DNA of 33,465 nucleotides, from the NCBI GenBank assembly GCA_944354035.1, contig CALVPS010000014.1, positions 1-33,465 on the forward strand, written 5' to 3'. Numbering within the stretch: position 1 is the first letter of the stretch; each line of letters opens with the position of its first letter. Below the pieces are notes generated by a model, which was not told where the DNA came from, ran no database searches, and saw nothing but the letters and a program-made list of their open reading frames with translations. This document shows positions 8,639 to 18,092 of this stretch, piece by piece. This DNA comes from an uncultured Clostridia bacterium. Its GTDB lineage: Bacteria; Bacillota; Clostridia; Christensenellales; Borkfalkiaceae. The position numbers and the translations under genes were made by a program.

Positions 8639-9994
8639 TTAATTTTTAAAGCTGTGGATGGGCGCGGGGATCAGCCCGCCGCGGCGGATAAATTTCCCCG
8701 CGTCGCCCGTGTGCACGGGCATGACGGGCGCCCTGCCGAGCAGTCCGCCGAAGCTGACCTCGTCGCCCACCTTTTTTCCGGGCGCGGGGATCACGCGGAC
8801 CGCGGTCGTCTTGTTGTTCACCATGCCGATGGCTGCCTCGTCGGCGATGATGGCGGCGATCGTCGTCGCGGGCGTGTCGCCGGGGATGGCGATCATATCC
8901 AGTCCCACCGAGCAGACGCAGGTCATGGCCTCGAGCTTGTCGAGGGAAATTTTTCCCATGGAGGCCGATTCGATCATGCCGATATCCTCGGAGACGGGAA
9001 TAAACGCGCCAGAAAGCCCGCCTACGCGCGAAGACGCCATTACGCCGCCCTTTTTAACGGCGTCGTTCAGCATGGCAAGGGCGGCCGTAGTGCCGTGGCA
9101 GCCCACCACTTCCAGGCCCAGTTCCTCTAAAATATGCGCCACCGAATCGCCCCGCGCGGGCGTGGGCGCCAGCGAAAGATCGACGATGCCGAAGCGCGCG
9201 CCCAGGCGCTTGGCCGCCTCGCGCGCGATAAGCTGCCCGGCGCGCGTGATCTTGAACGCCGTGCGCTTGATCAGCTCTGCCGCATCGGTGAGGTCGGCCT
9301 CCGGAATAAACTTTAGGGCGTGCTGTACGACGCCCGGACCGGAGACGCCCACGTTGATGACGGTATCCGCCTCGCCCACGCCGTGGAAGGCGCCCGCCAT
9401 AAAGGGGTTATCTTCCACCGCGTTGCAAAAAATTACAAGCTTTGCGCAGCCCAGCCCGTCACGATCCCCGGTGAGCCGCGCCGTGCGCAGCACGATCTCG
9501 CCCATCGTGCGGACCGCATCGACATTGATGCCCGATTTGGACGAACCGACGTTGACGGAAGCGCACAGCCGCCCGGTCGTGGCGAGCACTTCGGGGATGG
9601 TATTCAAAAATGCCTCTTCGTAATCGGCCGTCCCCTTATGCACCAGCGCGGAATAGCCGCCCAAAAAGTCGATACCAAGCTCTGCCGCCGCCCGGTCGAG
9701 TGCATTTCCGACAAGCGTGCTCTGCGCGGGAAAGGCCGCCGTGATCAGCGAAACGGGCGTGACGGAGACGCGCTTGTTTACGATCGGGATGCCGTACTCG
9801 CGTGAGAGCGCGTTGGCGGTGGATACAAGTTTTTCGGCCTTTTGCATCACGCGGTCGTACACCGCCTGCGCCGTCTCCCGCGCCGTAGCGCGGATGCAGG
9901 GAAGGAGGGATATCCCCATCGTCACCGTGCGGATATCCAGGTGCTCCTTTTCGATCATGTCGATCGTTTCCAGTACATCGAATTTATTAAACAT
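8639..9994 (-). CDS. PFL / UPF0210 (DUF711) family protein
   Basis: This 451-residue protein of the UPF0210/DUF711 family resembles pyruvate formate-lyase in fold, but its reaction is not known to me. Recognisable segments are the N-terminal [15 protein letters not shown], a glycine-rich core ([33 protein letters not shown]), [21 protein letters not shown] and the C-terminal [24 protein letters not shown]. Length is typical (about 450). The ACT-domain gene lies 21 nt upstream; the two occur side by side in many Bacillota and archaea, so the ACT protein is likely its regulatory partner. The ribosome binding site is only AAAGAG, which fits coupling to the upstream gene. Confidence 0.93.
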   Translation of the reverse strand: MFNKFDVLETIDMIEKEHLDIRTVTMGISLLPCIRATARETAQAVYDRVMQKAEKLVSTANALSREYGIPIVNKRVSVTPVSLITAAFPAQSTLVGNALDRAAAELGIDFLGGYSALVHKGTADYEEAFLNTIPEVLATTGRLCASVNVGSSKSGINVDAVRTMGEIVLRTARLTGDRDGLGCAKLVIFCNAVEDNPFMAGAFHGVGEADTVINVGVSGPGVVQHALKFIPEADLTDAAELIKRTAFKITRAGQLIAREAAKRLGARFGIVDLSLAPTPARGDSVAHILEELGLEVVGCHGTTAALAMLNDAVKKGGVMASSRVGGLSGAFIPVSEDIGMIESASMGKISLDKLEAMTCVCSVGLDMIAIPGDTPATTIAAIIADEAAIGMVNNKTTAVRVIPAPGKKVGDEVSFGGLLGRAPVMPVHTGDAGKFIRRGGLIPAPIHSFKN

Positions 9995-10015
9995 GGCTCT
10001 TTGACCCGATATCCT

Positions 10016-10285
10016 TTATACGTTGTGCATCGCATCGAAGATGTCGGCGTGCTGCAGCCGGACGGTCATGCCGATCTTTTTGCCCATCTCCTCCAATGCG
10101 GAAGAGAGCGCCGCAAAATCTTCGCCGCTTTCGGAAGTGTCGACCATCATGATCATGGCGAACTGATCGCCGAGAATGGTCTGCGAAATGTCCTCGATGT
10201 TGACGTTGCGCTCAAACAAAAAGCCGCTGACTTTGGCAATGATGCCCCTTCTGTCCGATCCCGTAACCGTTACCACTGCGCGCAT
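10016..10285 (-). CDS. ACT-domain protein, UPF0237 family
   Basis: This 89-residue protein consists of one ACT domain with the usual beta-alpha-beta start (MRAVVTVTGSDRRGIIAKVSGFLFERNVNIEDISQTILG). ACT domains bind amino acids and regulate partner enzymes. The start at 10285 has a strong AAGGAGA ribosome binding site and gives the normal family N-terminus; an ATG 13 codons upstream directly follows the preceding stop codon and lacks such a site. It is paired with the PFL/UPF0210 gene downstream, which I infer to be its target. The ligand is unknown. Confidence 0.92.
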   Translation of the reverse strand: MRAVVTVTGSDRRGIIAKVSGFLFERNVNIEDISQTILGDQFAMIMMVDTSESGEDFAALSSALEEMGKKIGMTVRLQHADIFDAMHNV

Positions 10286-10325
10286 GGCGTTCTCCTTTAT
10301 CCCGTTATTCGCGTATTCCTTCATG

Positions 10326-10841
10326 TTATTCGCCGAGCAGTTCGTACTCGACCAGCAAATTTCCCTGTGTGATCATGCAAACGCGTTTCCCCTCTTCAAA
10401 GGCGGGAAAGTCCTTTTCGCCGTCCACATAGATCTGACGGAGCATATCTTCGTCGCGCTTGATGTTGTGCACCGAAAAGGTGGCCACGTTTACGTCTACG
10501 CCGTCGCGCGTGGTCCAATCTTCGATCCCCGCAAAGGGCGCCGTCGTGCACTCCTTTATGCCGACCGAAAGAAATTTCAGCATTTTGCAGTAGGCGTTGG
10601 AGCGCTTAAAACAGATGCCCATAAAGGGAAAAGAAAACATGAGATAGAGCGCCGTGATCACGCAGGAGACTGCGACGATCCACGCGCCGTTCGGATCTTT
10701 GTAGGGCAGCATGATATACGAGACGATAAGCGCGACCATCGCCGCCGCATATACGGCCGTGACGGCGATGAACACGCTTAACAGGCGTCTGCGCTGTTTA
10801 AATGCCTCCCACAGGTCTTTGTCGCTGTATAGTCTTGTCAT
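10326..10841 (-). CDS. Small membrane protein of unknown function
   Basis: This 171-residue protein is not recognised. A basic N-terminus (KQRRR) is followed by two hydrophobic helices (about 22-45 and 57-78). A soluble, presumably cytosolic C-terminal part follows, with the segment EDWTTRDGVDVNVATFSVHNIKRDEDMLRQ and an ending LLVEYELLGE. The ATG at 10841 has a GGAGGAAG ribosome binding site. It sits between degV and the ACT-domain gene with gaps of 56 and 40 nt. Nothing in the sequence indicates its task. Confidence 0.75.
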   Translation of the reverse strand: MTRLYSDKDLWEAFKQRRRLLSVFIAVTAVYAAAMVALIVSYIMLPYKDPNGAWIVAVSCVITALYLMFSFPFMGICFKRSNAYCKMLKFLSVGIKECTTAPFAGIEDWTTRDGVDVNVATFSVHNIKRDEDMLRQIYVDGEKDFPAFEEGKRVCMITQGNLLVEYELLGE

Positions 10842-10897
10842 ACTTCCTCCGTTAAGGCGCCGCAAACAGGCGGCGCGCGCCGACAAAACGCAGCCCG

Positions 10898-11737
10898 TTA
10901 TTCGGCGATAAACAGCACGCCAAGCGTGTTGCGGCCGCAGTGCCCCGTAATGACCGAGCCTGCCACCGTTTCGAGCACCTCGTCGAAACGGAAGAGTTCG
11001 GCTACCTTTTTGCGGGCGGCAGCCACTACCTCTTCGTCGGCGCAGCTGTGCGTAATAAAGCAGCGCGTCTTATCATACGCGGGATACTTTGCCGCAAGGT
11101 CGGTCACATATGCCTCGATGCACTTGGTCATGGCGCCGCGGTACTTTTTGGTGCCGGCGAGCTGTCCGTCCTCCATTTCGATCAGCGGATGGATCTTTAA
11201 AATGTTGGCGCCGTACATGGCAAGGCGCGAGCACCGCCCGCCCTTATAGAGGTAATCGAGGCGATCGGGAACAAAGGACGTATTGACGCGCGGCCGCAGC
11301 GCGTTGATCTTTTGTACGATCTCCTCGGCCGGCATGCCGGCATCGGCATAGTCGGCCGCCTTTAATACAAGCAGACCCTGACCGGTGGAAAGCGCCTTGG
11401 TATCGACCACAAACACCTTCCCGGGGAACGCCTTGGCGGCCTCCGCCGCATACGAATGAGACGACGAGGCCTTGGCGGAGATGCTGAAATGGATGACCGT
11501 TTTGCCCGCCTCTACCTGCGCGCGAAAAAAGTCTTCGTAATCGCCGATGCCGGGCGCCGCCGTCTTGGGCAGCTGGCCGGTGCGCTCCACATATGCAAAA
11601 ATATCCTGCGGCACGATGTCGACGCCGTCCGAATAGGGCGTATCGCCCAAAATGACGGAGAGCGGCATAATGCCGATGTTGCGACGGGCAATGCTTTCGC
11701 CCAGGTCGCAGGTACTGTCTGCCGTAAGCTGTATCAT
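10898..11737 (-). CDS. DegV family fatty-acid-binding protein
   Basis: This 279-residue DegV/FakB-type protein binds a fatty acid and presents it to the FakA kinase for incorporation into phospholipids. The N-terminus MIQLTADSTCDL gives the characteristic 'DS' motif. Later FSISAKASSSHSYA, KALSTGQGLLVL and DYLYKGGRCSR match the fatty-acid pocket regions, and it ends GHCGRNTLGVLF. The start at 11737 is placed by the GAGGAGG ribosome binding site and the family N-terminus; the frame is open for 38 more codons upstream, overlapping lepB. The kinase partner is not in the window. Confidence 0.93.
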   Translation of the reverse strand: MIQLTADSTCDLGESIARRNIGIMPLSVILGDTPYSDGVDIVPQDIFAYVERTGQLPKTAAPGIGDYEDFFRAQVEAGKTVIHFSISAKASSSHSYAAEAAKAFPGKVFVVDTKALSTGQGLLVLKAADYADAGMPAEEIVQKINALRPRVNTSFVPDRLDYLYKGGRCSRLAMYGANILKIHPLIEMEDGQLAGTKKYRGAMTKCIEAYVTDLAAKYPAYDKTRCFITHSCADEEVVAAARKKVAELFRFDEVLETVAGSVITGHCGRNTLGVLFIAE

Positions 11738-11763
11738 ATGATCCTCCTCGATATGTTTCTGCT

Positions 11764-12405
11764 CTATGAAAACAGGCCGCGAAGCCAATTTCCCACCGTT
11801 AAACGAAACCCTTCGACGGGCGTGATGACGCCCTTTAAGGCGACGGCCCACTGCGGAACGACCCCAACGATATCCTGCCGCAAAAGAAGCGGCTGCCCGT
11901 CGCGCACGAGGTCGGCGGAATCCAAGCTGGAGGCGCGGTTGTCGCCGAGAAAAAATATTTCCCCTTCGCGCAATTCCACCGGACCGAAATCGGGCGTAAT
12001 GCCCACGGCGTACGGCTCGTCCAGCGGGAAAAAATCACCGCCGCCCTCCTTGCGCCACACCACGCCGTCCTCACACTTGATCACGTCGCCCCCTACGGCC
12101 ACCAAACGCTTGATGACCGTGGTCACCTCGGCGTCGGCCGCTCGGAAATAGTCGCTTTCGGAGGTGTCGACGAGCACGATGTCGCCGCGCTCCGGCTCGG
12201 CGGACGGAATGGCGTACACAACGTCGCCGTCCGATATGGTGCGCTCCATCGAACTGCCGGAGACGGGCACGATCACCGTAAGGCAAAACCGCGCGATCTC
12301 CGCCGCCGCCCATACGAGCAGCAGCGCAAGACATACGCCGAACACCACGGGAAAGACACGCCCGCGACGTTTTTTTTGTGTTTCGGGCTGTCCGTGTTCG
12401 TTCAA
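11764..12405 (-). CDS. lepB: Signal peptidase I
   Basis: This 213-residue membrane-anchored protease removes signal peptides outside the cytoplasmic membrane. A basic N-terminus (QKKRRGR) precedes one transmembrane helix (about 17-38). The catalytic Ser52 lies in SGSSMERTI, the general base Lys99 in VIKRLVAVGGD, and the box E motif GDNRASSLDS is present. The residue after SME is Arg rather than the common Pro (usually SMxPTL), a small deviation that need not affect catalysis. Its ATG overlaps the stop of the DUF951 gene by 4 nt, so the two are translationally coupled. Confidence 0.94.
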   Translation of the reverse strand: MNEHGQPETQKKRRGRVFPVVFGVCLALLLVWAAAEIARFCLTVIVPVSGSSMERTISDGDVVYAIPSAEPERGDIVLVDTSESDYFRAADAEVTTVIKRLVAVGGDVIKCEDGVVWRKEGGGDFFPLDEPYAVGITPDFGPVELREGEIFFLGDNRASSLDSADLVRDGQPLLLRQDIVGVVPQWAVALKGVITPVEGFRLTVGNWLRGLFS

Positions 12406-12596
12406 GGGGTCCCCTCCGCGATGCGCCTAACGCGCTTTTTTAACTCGTCCGGCGAGAGCATGACGACCCTTCCGCAGCCGAGGCATCTTATCTTGAAATC
12501 GGCACCCGTGCGCACGATCTCCCATAGCTTTCCGCCGCAGGGATGCGGTTTTTTGGTCTCGACGACGGTATGCAGTTTTAATTCGCTCAGATCCAT
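12402..12596 (-). CDS. DUF951 small putative zinc-binding protein
   Basis: This 64-residue protein of the DUF951 family is common in Bacillota. It shows HTVVETKKPHPCGG with Cys20, then IRCLGCGRVV with a CxxC pair, consistent with a small zinc ribbon, and ends with a basic helix. The family has no established function that I know of. It overlaps the 3' end of the alpha/beta-hydrolase-like gene by 10 nt and the lepB start by 4 nt, so it is firmly within the operon although it has no good ribosome binding site of its own. Confidence 0.9.
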   Translation of the reverse strand: MDLSELKLHTVVETKKPHPCGGKLWEIVRTGADFKIRCLGCGRVVMLSPDELKKRVRRIAEGTP

Positions 12597-14272
12597 ACCA
12601 AATTATTGACAAGCAGATCGCCGTTGCCGACAAATACGACCGAAACGACATTGGTAAAATCGGCGAGCGACACGCCCGTTTCCGACTTGAAGTCGTTTGC
12701 GTCGAACAGGATGCTCTTCCATTTTCCGCCGCCCTCTACCCACGCCTCCGCGCTGTAGCCGTGCTCCTCCATGGCGTCGGTGTAAAAGGTGACCTTTACG
12801 CGCGCGCTGCGGGCGCAGTACGCATCGAACCGCAGCGAGGCCCCCTCCGGGGCGGCATAGCGCGGCTCGCTGACGCGATACGATACGAGCCCCGTCTCCG
12901 CGGCGGCGCCCAACAGGCCGCCGTATCCGGGCATGAGGCGCGCGTCGACATGCGCGCCGTCCGCAAAGCAGTCGGCGATCGAGCGGGCGCGGCGGCGGAA
13001 CGCCGCAATGCCGTTGACGCCGTCGCGCTCGGCCGCGTAAATGACGCGGCTGCCGCGCACGCTGTTTTTATATACCTTTTTTAATGTGACTTCCTGTATT
13101 TTGGAGGTCACGGAGAAGTTGTTGCTGTAATTGGCAAACGCATACACAAGCGCCTTTTCGCTGCCGAAAAATACGTTTAAGGGGAATCTGCCCACGTTGC
13201 CGTTCAGATGTTCGGGCCCGCCCAAAACGCGCGTCCAGTCGCGTGCGCACGAGCCTTTTATCTTTTCGGTATAAAAAATGCCGTACTCCTTGAGCTCGCC
13301 GTTTTCGTCGAACTCCACGCGGACCACCAGGTTGCCCTCCTCGTCCTCTTCTACGGAGATGCCGACGGGGCCGCTGATGAATACCGAGCGGCCTTTTAAA
13401 TATTTATCGAGAAAAAGATCCATGTCGGCAGACGAATGCACGCCGATCAGGCCGTTCCCGTGCGACGAATACAAAAACGCCTTTTCCACCGCGGGATTGA
13501 GCTGCTGAAAGGTATCGTAGACGCGGTCGTAATCGTGCTTTACGTCGTTGACGGCTGAAAGCAGCAGCACGGGGCACTTTACATAGGGCGCATAACTTTG
13601 CGAATCGACCCCCGCGATAAAGCGGTGACGTTCCTCGTCGAATACGCGCTGCTTGCCATCGGCAAACTTTTCCATGCCACGGTACGCCAGCCAGCCGGCG
13701 GCGCACACCGAGATCATGCAGGAGAGCGGCGCGTACGGCGCGACCTTGAACAGGACCTCTCCCCCCGTGCGCAGGCCGATCGCCCCCGCCCTGGTCACCT
13801 CGGGACGCCCGGAGAGCCAGCGCGCCGCATAGCGTGCCACCGCCGCCCACTCGTACCAGCTGGTCTCCCGCGCGGTGGGCTCGGCATATTCCATGTGCCG
13901 CCCCGCCCGCACATAATTGGCGTAGTCGATCTCTTTGGGGTACGCGGTGTGCCGGTCGGTCCCGTTGTCGCCGCAATAGTCGACGCACAGCACGCCGTAT
14001 CCGTTTGCAATAAAGTGGCGCACGAACGTCTCGTCGAAGGGAAATCCCGCCTCGAACAAGATCATGACGGCGGGAAAATGCGCCTCGCCCGCGGGAAACA
14101 CGTACTGCGCATAGATGCGGACGCGCCCCCCCGGCGTACTGCGGCCGGAAAACGCGACTTCGCGGAACACCGCCCCTTCCTCGGTGCGCTCGGAGAGCGT
14201 CTCCTCTTCGAAGGGAAGGGTGTCGTCAAAATCTTTCCAAAGGGTTACCGGGGTCAAAAACGTACTCACCAA
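12587..14272 (-). CDS. Alpha/beta-hydrolase-like protein lacking the usual Ser nucleophile
   Basis: This is a 561-residue soluble protein without signal peptide. Residues about 35-310 look like an acetyl-xylan-esterase/dienelactone-hydrolase type alpha/beta hydrolase: FPAVMILFEAG, a GYGVLCVDYCG strand-loop, an acid loop LLSAVNDVKHDYD and a His in YSSHGNG. The nucleophile elbow, normally GxSxG, reads AIGLRTGGEV, so the Ser is replaced. Residues about 320-561 form a mainly beta region resembling a carbohydrate-binding or jelly-roll module. It may be a pseudo-hydrolase or use another nucleophile. The start is TTG at 14272 or GTG at 14269, both about 8-11 nt after GGAGTGAGG; I cannot decide between them. 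The gene lies 9 nt after the sbcC stop. Confidence 0.72.
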   Translation of the reverse strand: MVSTFLTPVTLWKDFDDTLPFEEETLSERTEEGAVFREVAFSGRSTPGGRVRIYAQYVFPAGEAHFPAVMILFEAGFPFDETFVRHFIANGYGVLCVDYCGDNGTDRHTAYPKEIDYANYVRAGRHMEYAEPTARETSWYEWAAVARYAARWLSGRPEVTRAGAIGLRTGGEVLFKVAPYAPLSCMISVCAAGWLAYRGMEKFADGKQRVFDEERHRFIAGVDSQSYAPYVKCPVLLLSAVNDVKHDYDRVYDTFQQLNPAVEKAFLYSSHGNGLIGVHSSADMDLFLDKYLKGRSVFISGPVGISVEEDEEGNLVVRVEFDENGELKEYGIFYTEKIKGSCARDWTRVLGGPEHLNGNVGRFPLNVFFGSEKALVYAFANYSNNFSVTSKIQEVTLKKVYKNSVRGSRVIYAAERDGVNGIAAFRRRARSIADCFADGAHVDARLMPGYGGLLGAAAETGLVSYRVSEPRYAAPEGASLRFDAYCARSARVKVTFYTDAMEEHGYSAEAWVEGGGKWKSILFDANDFKSETGVSLADFTNVVSVVFVGNGDLLVNNLVWI

Positions 14273-14281
14273 AACGATACC

Positions 14282-16861
14282 TCACTCCGCCTGAATTTGC
14301 GAACCGTGCCTTTCGGTCGCCTTTGTCACCAGCAGCTTGCGCTCGATGCGATGTTTGAGTTCTTCGACATGCGAGATGATGCCGATCGAAAAATGTTCGC
14401 CCTTCAACCGTTCCAGGCTGTCCATTACCGTATCTACCAGCCGCTCGTCCAGCGTGCCGAAGCCTTCGTCCAAAAAGAAAAATTCGATGGGCCGCAGCGA
14501 ACGCGCGCAGATCTCCGCGCTCAGCGCCAATGCCAGCGACAGCGACACGAGAAAGGTCTCCCCTCCGGAGAGGGTATATACGGCGCGCAGATTGCCGCCG
14601 TTAAAATTGTCGCCCACGAAAAACCCGCCGTCGTAGCGCAAAAAGTACCGCCCGTCCGTCAACGAAAGCAGCCTGCCTCCGGCATTCTGTGCCACCGTCT
14701 GCAGATATTCTTCGGCGACGAACTCCATAAATTTATTGCCGTCGAGCAATTTTTTCAGTCGCTCGTACAACGCCTCTTCGCGTTCGGCGCGCGCGCGCTC
14801 CTTCAGCAGCCCCGTCTTTATCGCAAGTCCTTCCTCTGCGCGCTGCAGGGCGCTGCGGGAGACGGCCAACGCCTCGGCGCAGGCCCTTATGCGCTCGTTT
14901 ATTCCGGCGATCTGCGCACGGACGGCAGTAAGCGCATCGTCCGAAGCCTCCTCCCGCCCGAAGGCCTCCAGCTCACGCAAACGGACGCGCGCGGCGGCAT
15001 AAGCCTCTTTGTACCGCTCCACCCGTTCGCGCACGGCGGCGGGATCGCCGTACCTGCGCGCAAGGGCGCGGGCCGTCTCCGCATCGGCAAAATCGCCCGC
15101 CTCCAATGCGTCGTCCAGGTGTTTTTTGGCGCCTTCCCACTGCGTGCGCAAGGAAATTTCCTGTTCCTCGGCCCGCACGCAAGCGGTCTGTGCCTCATTT
15201 AAGGTCTTTTCCGCCGCGCTGCGAGCGGCGCGCCGACGTTTCCCCTCTTCCTGCGCGGCAGCCAGCGCCGCCGCCAGGCGTTCGGGCGTCTCGTCCGCGC
15301 CAAGGGCCGCCGCCGAAGGCAGCGCCTCCATGCGCTGTTTTATTTTGCCGCGCTCCGCCTCCAGTTGCTGCAGCCGCGAAAGGTGCACTTTATATTTGCC
15401 GTTTGCCTGTTCGAGCGCGATGCGCTTTTTTTGCAGAGCTTCGCGTTCGCGCATGCGCGCCTCGTACGTCTTGCGCAACTCCGCCGCGTCGGCACGCTCT
15501 CCCTGCGCCAGATCGGAATATTTTTGGATGAGCGGCGCACTGTCCGGACGGATCGCGGGATGCCTCTGCGTAAGCTGCCGCAGCTCCCCCGCAAACGCGC
15601 CGTACGCCTCGCGGAAGAGGGCGGCGCCGGCATTTTTTTGTAAAAACGCAACAAAGTCTCCGTCATTTACGGCGGCAAGTCGCTCTTCCAGCGCGACGCG
15701 CTCGGCCTCGTAGGAAAAATTGCCGAAGGCCGCGCGCTCGACGGACTGCTCCTTTTGGAGCTGCGCCAGCTGTTTTTCGAGCGCCGCACGCTCGTCGACG
15801 GCGGCCTTTGCCTGCTTTGCGGCGGCAAGACGCTCGGAAAGCGCGACGTACGCCTCCTGCGCCCGCTCCTCGTCCCATGCGGCAGCCGCACGGCCCTCCT
15901 CCTCGGCACGCGCGCGGTCTGCGCGCGCGGCCTGCACGGCCCGCAGCGCACGCTCCGCCCCTTCGCGCGCCCGCGCTTCCTCGTCCGCCGCCTTGGCGAC
16001 GGCTGCGGCGCGCTCCAGCCGGTCGAGGTCGTCGCGCAACGCTCGCATCTCTGCGCGTCGCTCCTCCAGCTTCTGCATTTCGGCAAACGCCTTTTCGTAC
16101 TCCCGCCGCAGGCGCACGCGTTCGTCAAGCGCCTGTTCGCGCTGCTTAAGCGCGGAAAGCTCCCTTTTCATGGCCGCGTCCTCTTCGCTGCGCCGCGCGA
16201 TCTCCCCGCGCAGGGCTTCGTTGGCCTGCACGGTGATCCCGTCATACTGCTCCAGCCGTGCCGAAAGGATATTCAATCCTTCGCGCGCGGCCTGCAGATG
16301 TGCCCCGGCACGTTTTACCAGCGCTTCGCCGTACGACTCCAGATCGAACAGGCGCGCCACCAATTTTAAACGATCGCCGCGCGGCGCGCGCACGAACTGC
16401 GCAAACTCGCCCTGCGGCAGCGCGATGCACTTTTCAAAGTCCTTTTGCTCCAACCCGACAATGCGTTCCAGCAGCGCGTTGCTCTCGCGCACGCCTTCGG
16501 AAAGGGCGGCAAGCGCCTCCCGCCGCCGCTCGAACACCTTTACCGACTGCGCGGCGTTTTTACGCTTCAACTCGCGTTCGATGCGGAAAGTGCGGCGACG
16601 GCCTTCGTAGACGATCTCAAATTCGAATACGACCTGCGCCCTGTCGCAGCGATAATTGATGATGTCGGCGATGCTGCCCGAGCGCAAGCGCGTTACGTTG
16701 CCGTAGAGCGCAAAGCCGATACAATCCAATATCGTGCTCTTTCCCGAGCCCGTGTCGCCGAAGATGCCGAAGATCCCGAACTCGAGCAGATGCGAAAAAT
16801 CGATCTCCGCGCGCTCGGAAAAGGAGTTTATGCCTTCAAACGCAAGATAAACGGGCCTCAT
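14282..16861 (-). CDS. sbcC: Exonuclease SbcCD, ATPase subunit SbcC
   Basis: This 859-residue SMC/Rad50-type ATPase works with SbcD to open DNA hairpins and process double-strand break ends. Walker A is GDTGSGKST (35-43) and the Q-loop is LPQGEFAQFVRA. Long Ala/Glu/Arg-rich coiled coils run about 170-650. Near the C-terminus are the ABC signature LSGGETF and Walker B IEFFFLDEGFGTLDE. It is shorter than the usual 1000-1100 residues, and I find no CxxC zinc hook at the coil apex. The start has a GGAGGAGG ribosome binding site inside the end of sbcD, with a 4-nt overlap. Confidence 0.94.
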   Translation of the reverse strand: MRPVYLAFEGINSFSERAEIDFSHLLEFGIFGIFGDTGSGKSTILDCIGFALYGNVTRLRSGSIADIINYRCDRAQVVFEFEIVYEGRRRTFRIERELKRKNAAQSVKVFERRREALAALSEGVRESNALLERIVGLEQKDFEKCIALPQGEFAQFVRAPRGDRLKLVARLFDLESYGEALVKRAGAHLQAAREGLNILSARLEQYDGITVQANEALRGEIARRSEEDAAMKRELSALKQREQALDERVRLRREYEKAFAEMQKLEERRAEMRALRDDLDRLERAAAVAKAADEEARAREGAERALRAVQAARADRARAEEEGRAAAAWDEERAQEAYVALSERLAAAKQAKAAVDERAALEKQLAQLQKEQSVERAAFGNFSYEAERVALEERLAAVNDGDFVAFLQKNAGAALFREAYGAFAGELRQLTQRHPAIRPDSAPLIQKYSDLAQGERADAAELRKTYEARMREREALQKKRIALEQANGKYKVHLSRLQQLEAERGKIKQRMEALPSAAALGADETPERLAAALAAAQEEGKRRRAARSAAEKTLNEAQTACVRAEEQEISLRTQWEGAKKHLDDALEAGDFADAETARALARRYGDPAAVRERVERYKEAYAAARVRLRELEAFGREEASDDALTAVRAQIAGINERIRACAEALAVSRSALQRAEEGLAIKTGLLKERARAEREEALYERLKKLLDGNKFMEFVAEEYLQTVAQNAGGRLLSLTDGRYFLRYDGGFFVGDNFNGGNLRAVYTLSGGETFLVSLSLALALSAEICARSLRPIEFFFLDEGFGTLDERLVDTVMDSLERLKGEHFSIGIISHVEELKHRIERKLLVTKATERHGSQIQAE

Positions 16862-18012
16862 TCCTCCTCCCCCAAAAGCGCCAGAAAAGCCGCCTTCAGT
16901 TCCTCGGAAGGCGCCTCGGAATACTTTGTTTTATAGTACTCGTCGAAGAGCTGTGCCGCGGAAAGCGCCGAGCGATACACCGCTGGCGCCGCCTCGGACG
17001 CCGCCGTGCGGACGATGAGCGAAACCAGCCCGTCGTTCGCCTCGCGCAGCATCTGCGTCTCTTGCGAAGTAAGCGGCGCAGACAGATGCAGCGTCAGCTC
17101 GATATATGCATCGGGATATTGCGAAAGAAGCGCCGCGGCGTTCTCCGCGCCGACGGCCTGCAGCCGCACCAACCGTTTGCCGGCGGACAGCGGGATGCTC
17201 CGCTCCGGACGGATCTCGCGCCCGGACGTCGTAAGAAGTTCCACACTCTTTTGCGTATCGGCCTCGTCAAACGAATATTGCAGCAGCGAACCGCTGTAAC
17301 AGACATTGCTTCCCAACCGCTGCCGACGGTGCAAGTGGCCCAGCGCCACATATCCCTCTGCGGGAAAACAGGAGAGCGGCACCGCCCGCGCGCCGCCAAG
17401 ATCGATATCGCGCTCGCTCTCGCTCGTCGTGCCGCCCGCCGCAAACAGGTGCGACAGCAGAATGTGCGGACAATCGCCCGCATACCCCGCCTCGCCCCGG
17501 GCGATCCAGCGGCGGATCTTTTCCGGAAAGCTCTCTTCCGACTTCTCCTCGCGGAAGCGTGCCTCGTTGGGATAAGGCAGGCAATTGACGTATACGCGCT
17601 CTCCCGCCTCGTTCTCGATGACGACATACCCCTCGCCCGCGGCGACCGCGTGCACGCCGCGGCGTTCGGACGAGACCCGCGCGTTCCGACCGTTGCCGAA
17701 CAGATAGATCCCCTCGTCGCCCGCAAGCGGCGCGGCGGCGGCAAGCCGCACGCCGTCGTCGTGGTTGCCGCTGACGACCACCACGGCGCGGCGCTCTCCG
17801 GCGATCCGCTTTACGGCATGGTAAAATGCCTCCTCCGCCTCGGCGGAAGGGAGATAGGTATCGAATACGTCGCCCGCGACCAATACGAGGTCGACCCGCT
17901 CTCGGTCGCAGAGCACGGCGATCTCGGCAAGCGCCTCGATTTGTTCGGGCAGGCGCTCTCTGTCGAAGAGGCGCTTCCCTATGTGCCAATCGGATGTGTG
18001 AAGGATCCTCAT
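16858..18012 (-). CDS. sbcD: Exonuclease SbcCD, nuclease subunit SbcD
   Basis: This 384-residue Mre11-like metallophosphoesterase is the nuclease partner of SbcC. All five metal motifs are visible: HTSDWHIGK at the N-terminus, VAGDVFD, SGNHDDG, ILLSHLF and ALGHLHRRQ. The C-terminal part (about 270-384) is the capping and SbcC-binding region. The ATG at 18012 gives the family start MRILHTSDWH; the frame is open 23 codons further upstream but without a better site, and the ribosome binding site here is weak. It is the first gene of the long minus-strand run. Confidence 0.94.
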   Translation of the reverse strand: MRILHTSDWHIGKRLFDRERLPEQIEALAEIAVLCDRERVDLVLVAGDVFDTYLPSAEAEEAFYHAVKRIAGERRAVVVVSGNHDDGVRLAAAAPLAGDEGIYLFGNGRNARVSSERRGVHAVAAGEGYVVIENEAGERVYVNCLPYPNEARFREEKSEESFPEKIRRWIARGEAGYAGDCPHILLSHLFAAGGTTSESERDIDLGGARAVPLSCFPAEGYVALGHLHRRQRLGSNVCYSGSLLQYSFDEADTQKSVELLTTSGREIRPERSIPLSAGKRLVRLQAVGAENAAALLSQYPDAYIELTLHLSAPLTSQETQMLREANDGLVSLIVRTAASEAAPAVYRSALSAAQLFDEYYKTKYSEAPSEELKAAFLALLGEEE

Positions 18013-18092
18013 TTTAAACGTCTTACGGGCGCAGAGCGCGGCCGTCTCTTCCGCATAAAACCGCCGCCCTGCGTTTGTCACGGCAAAACGCG

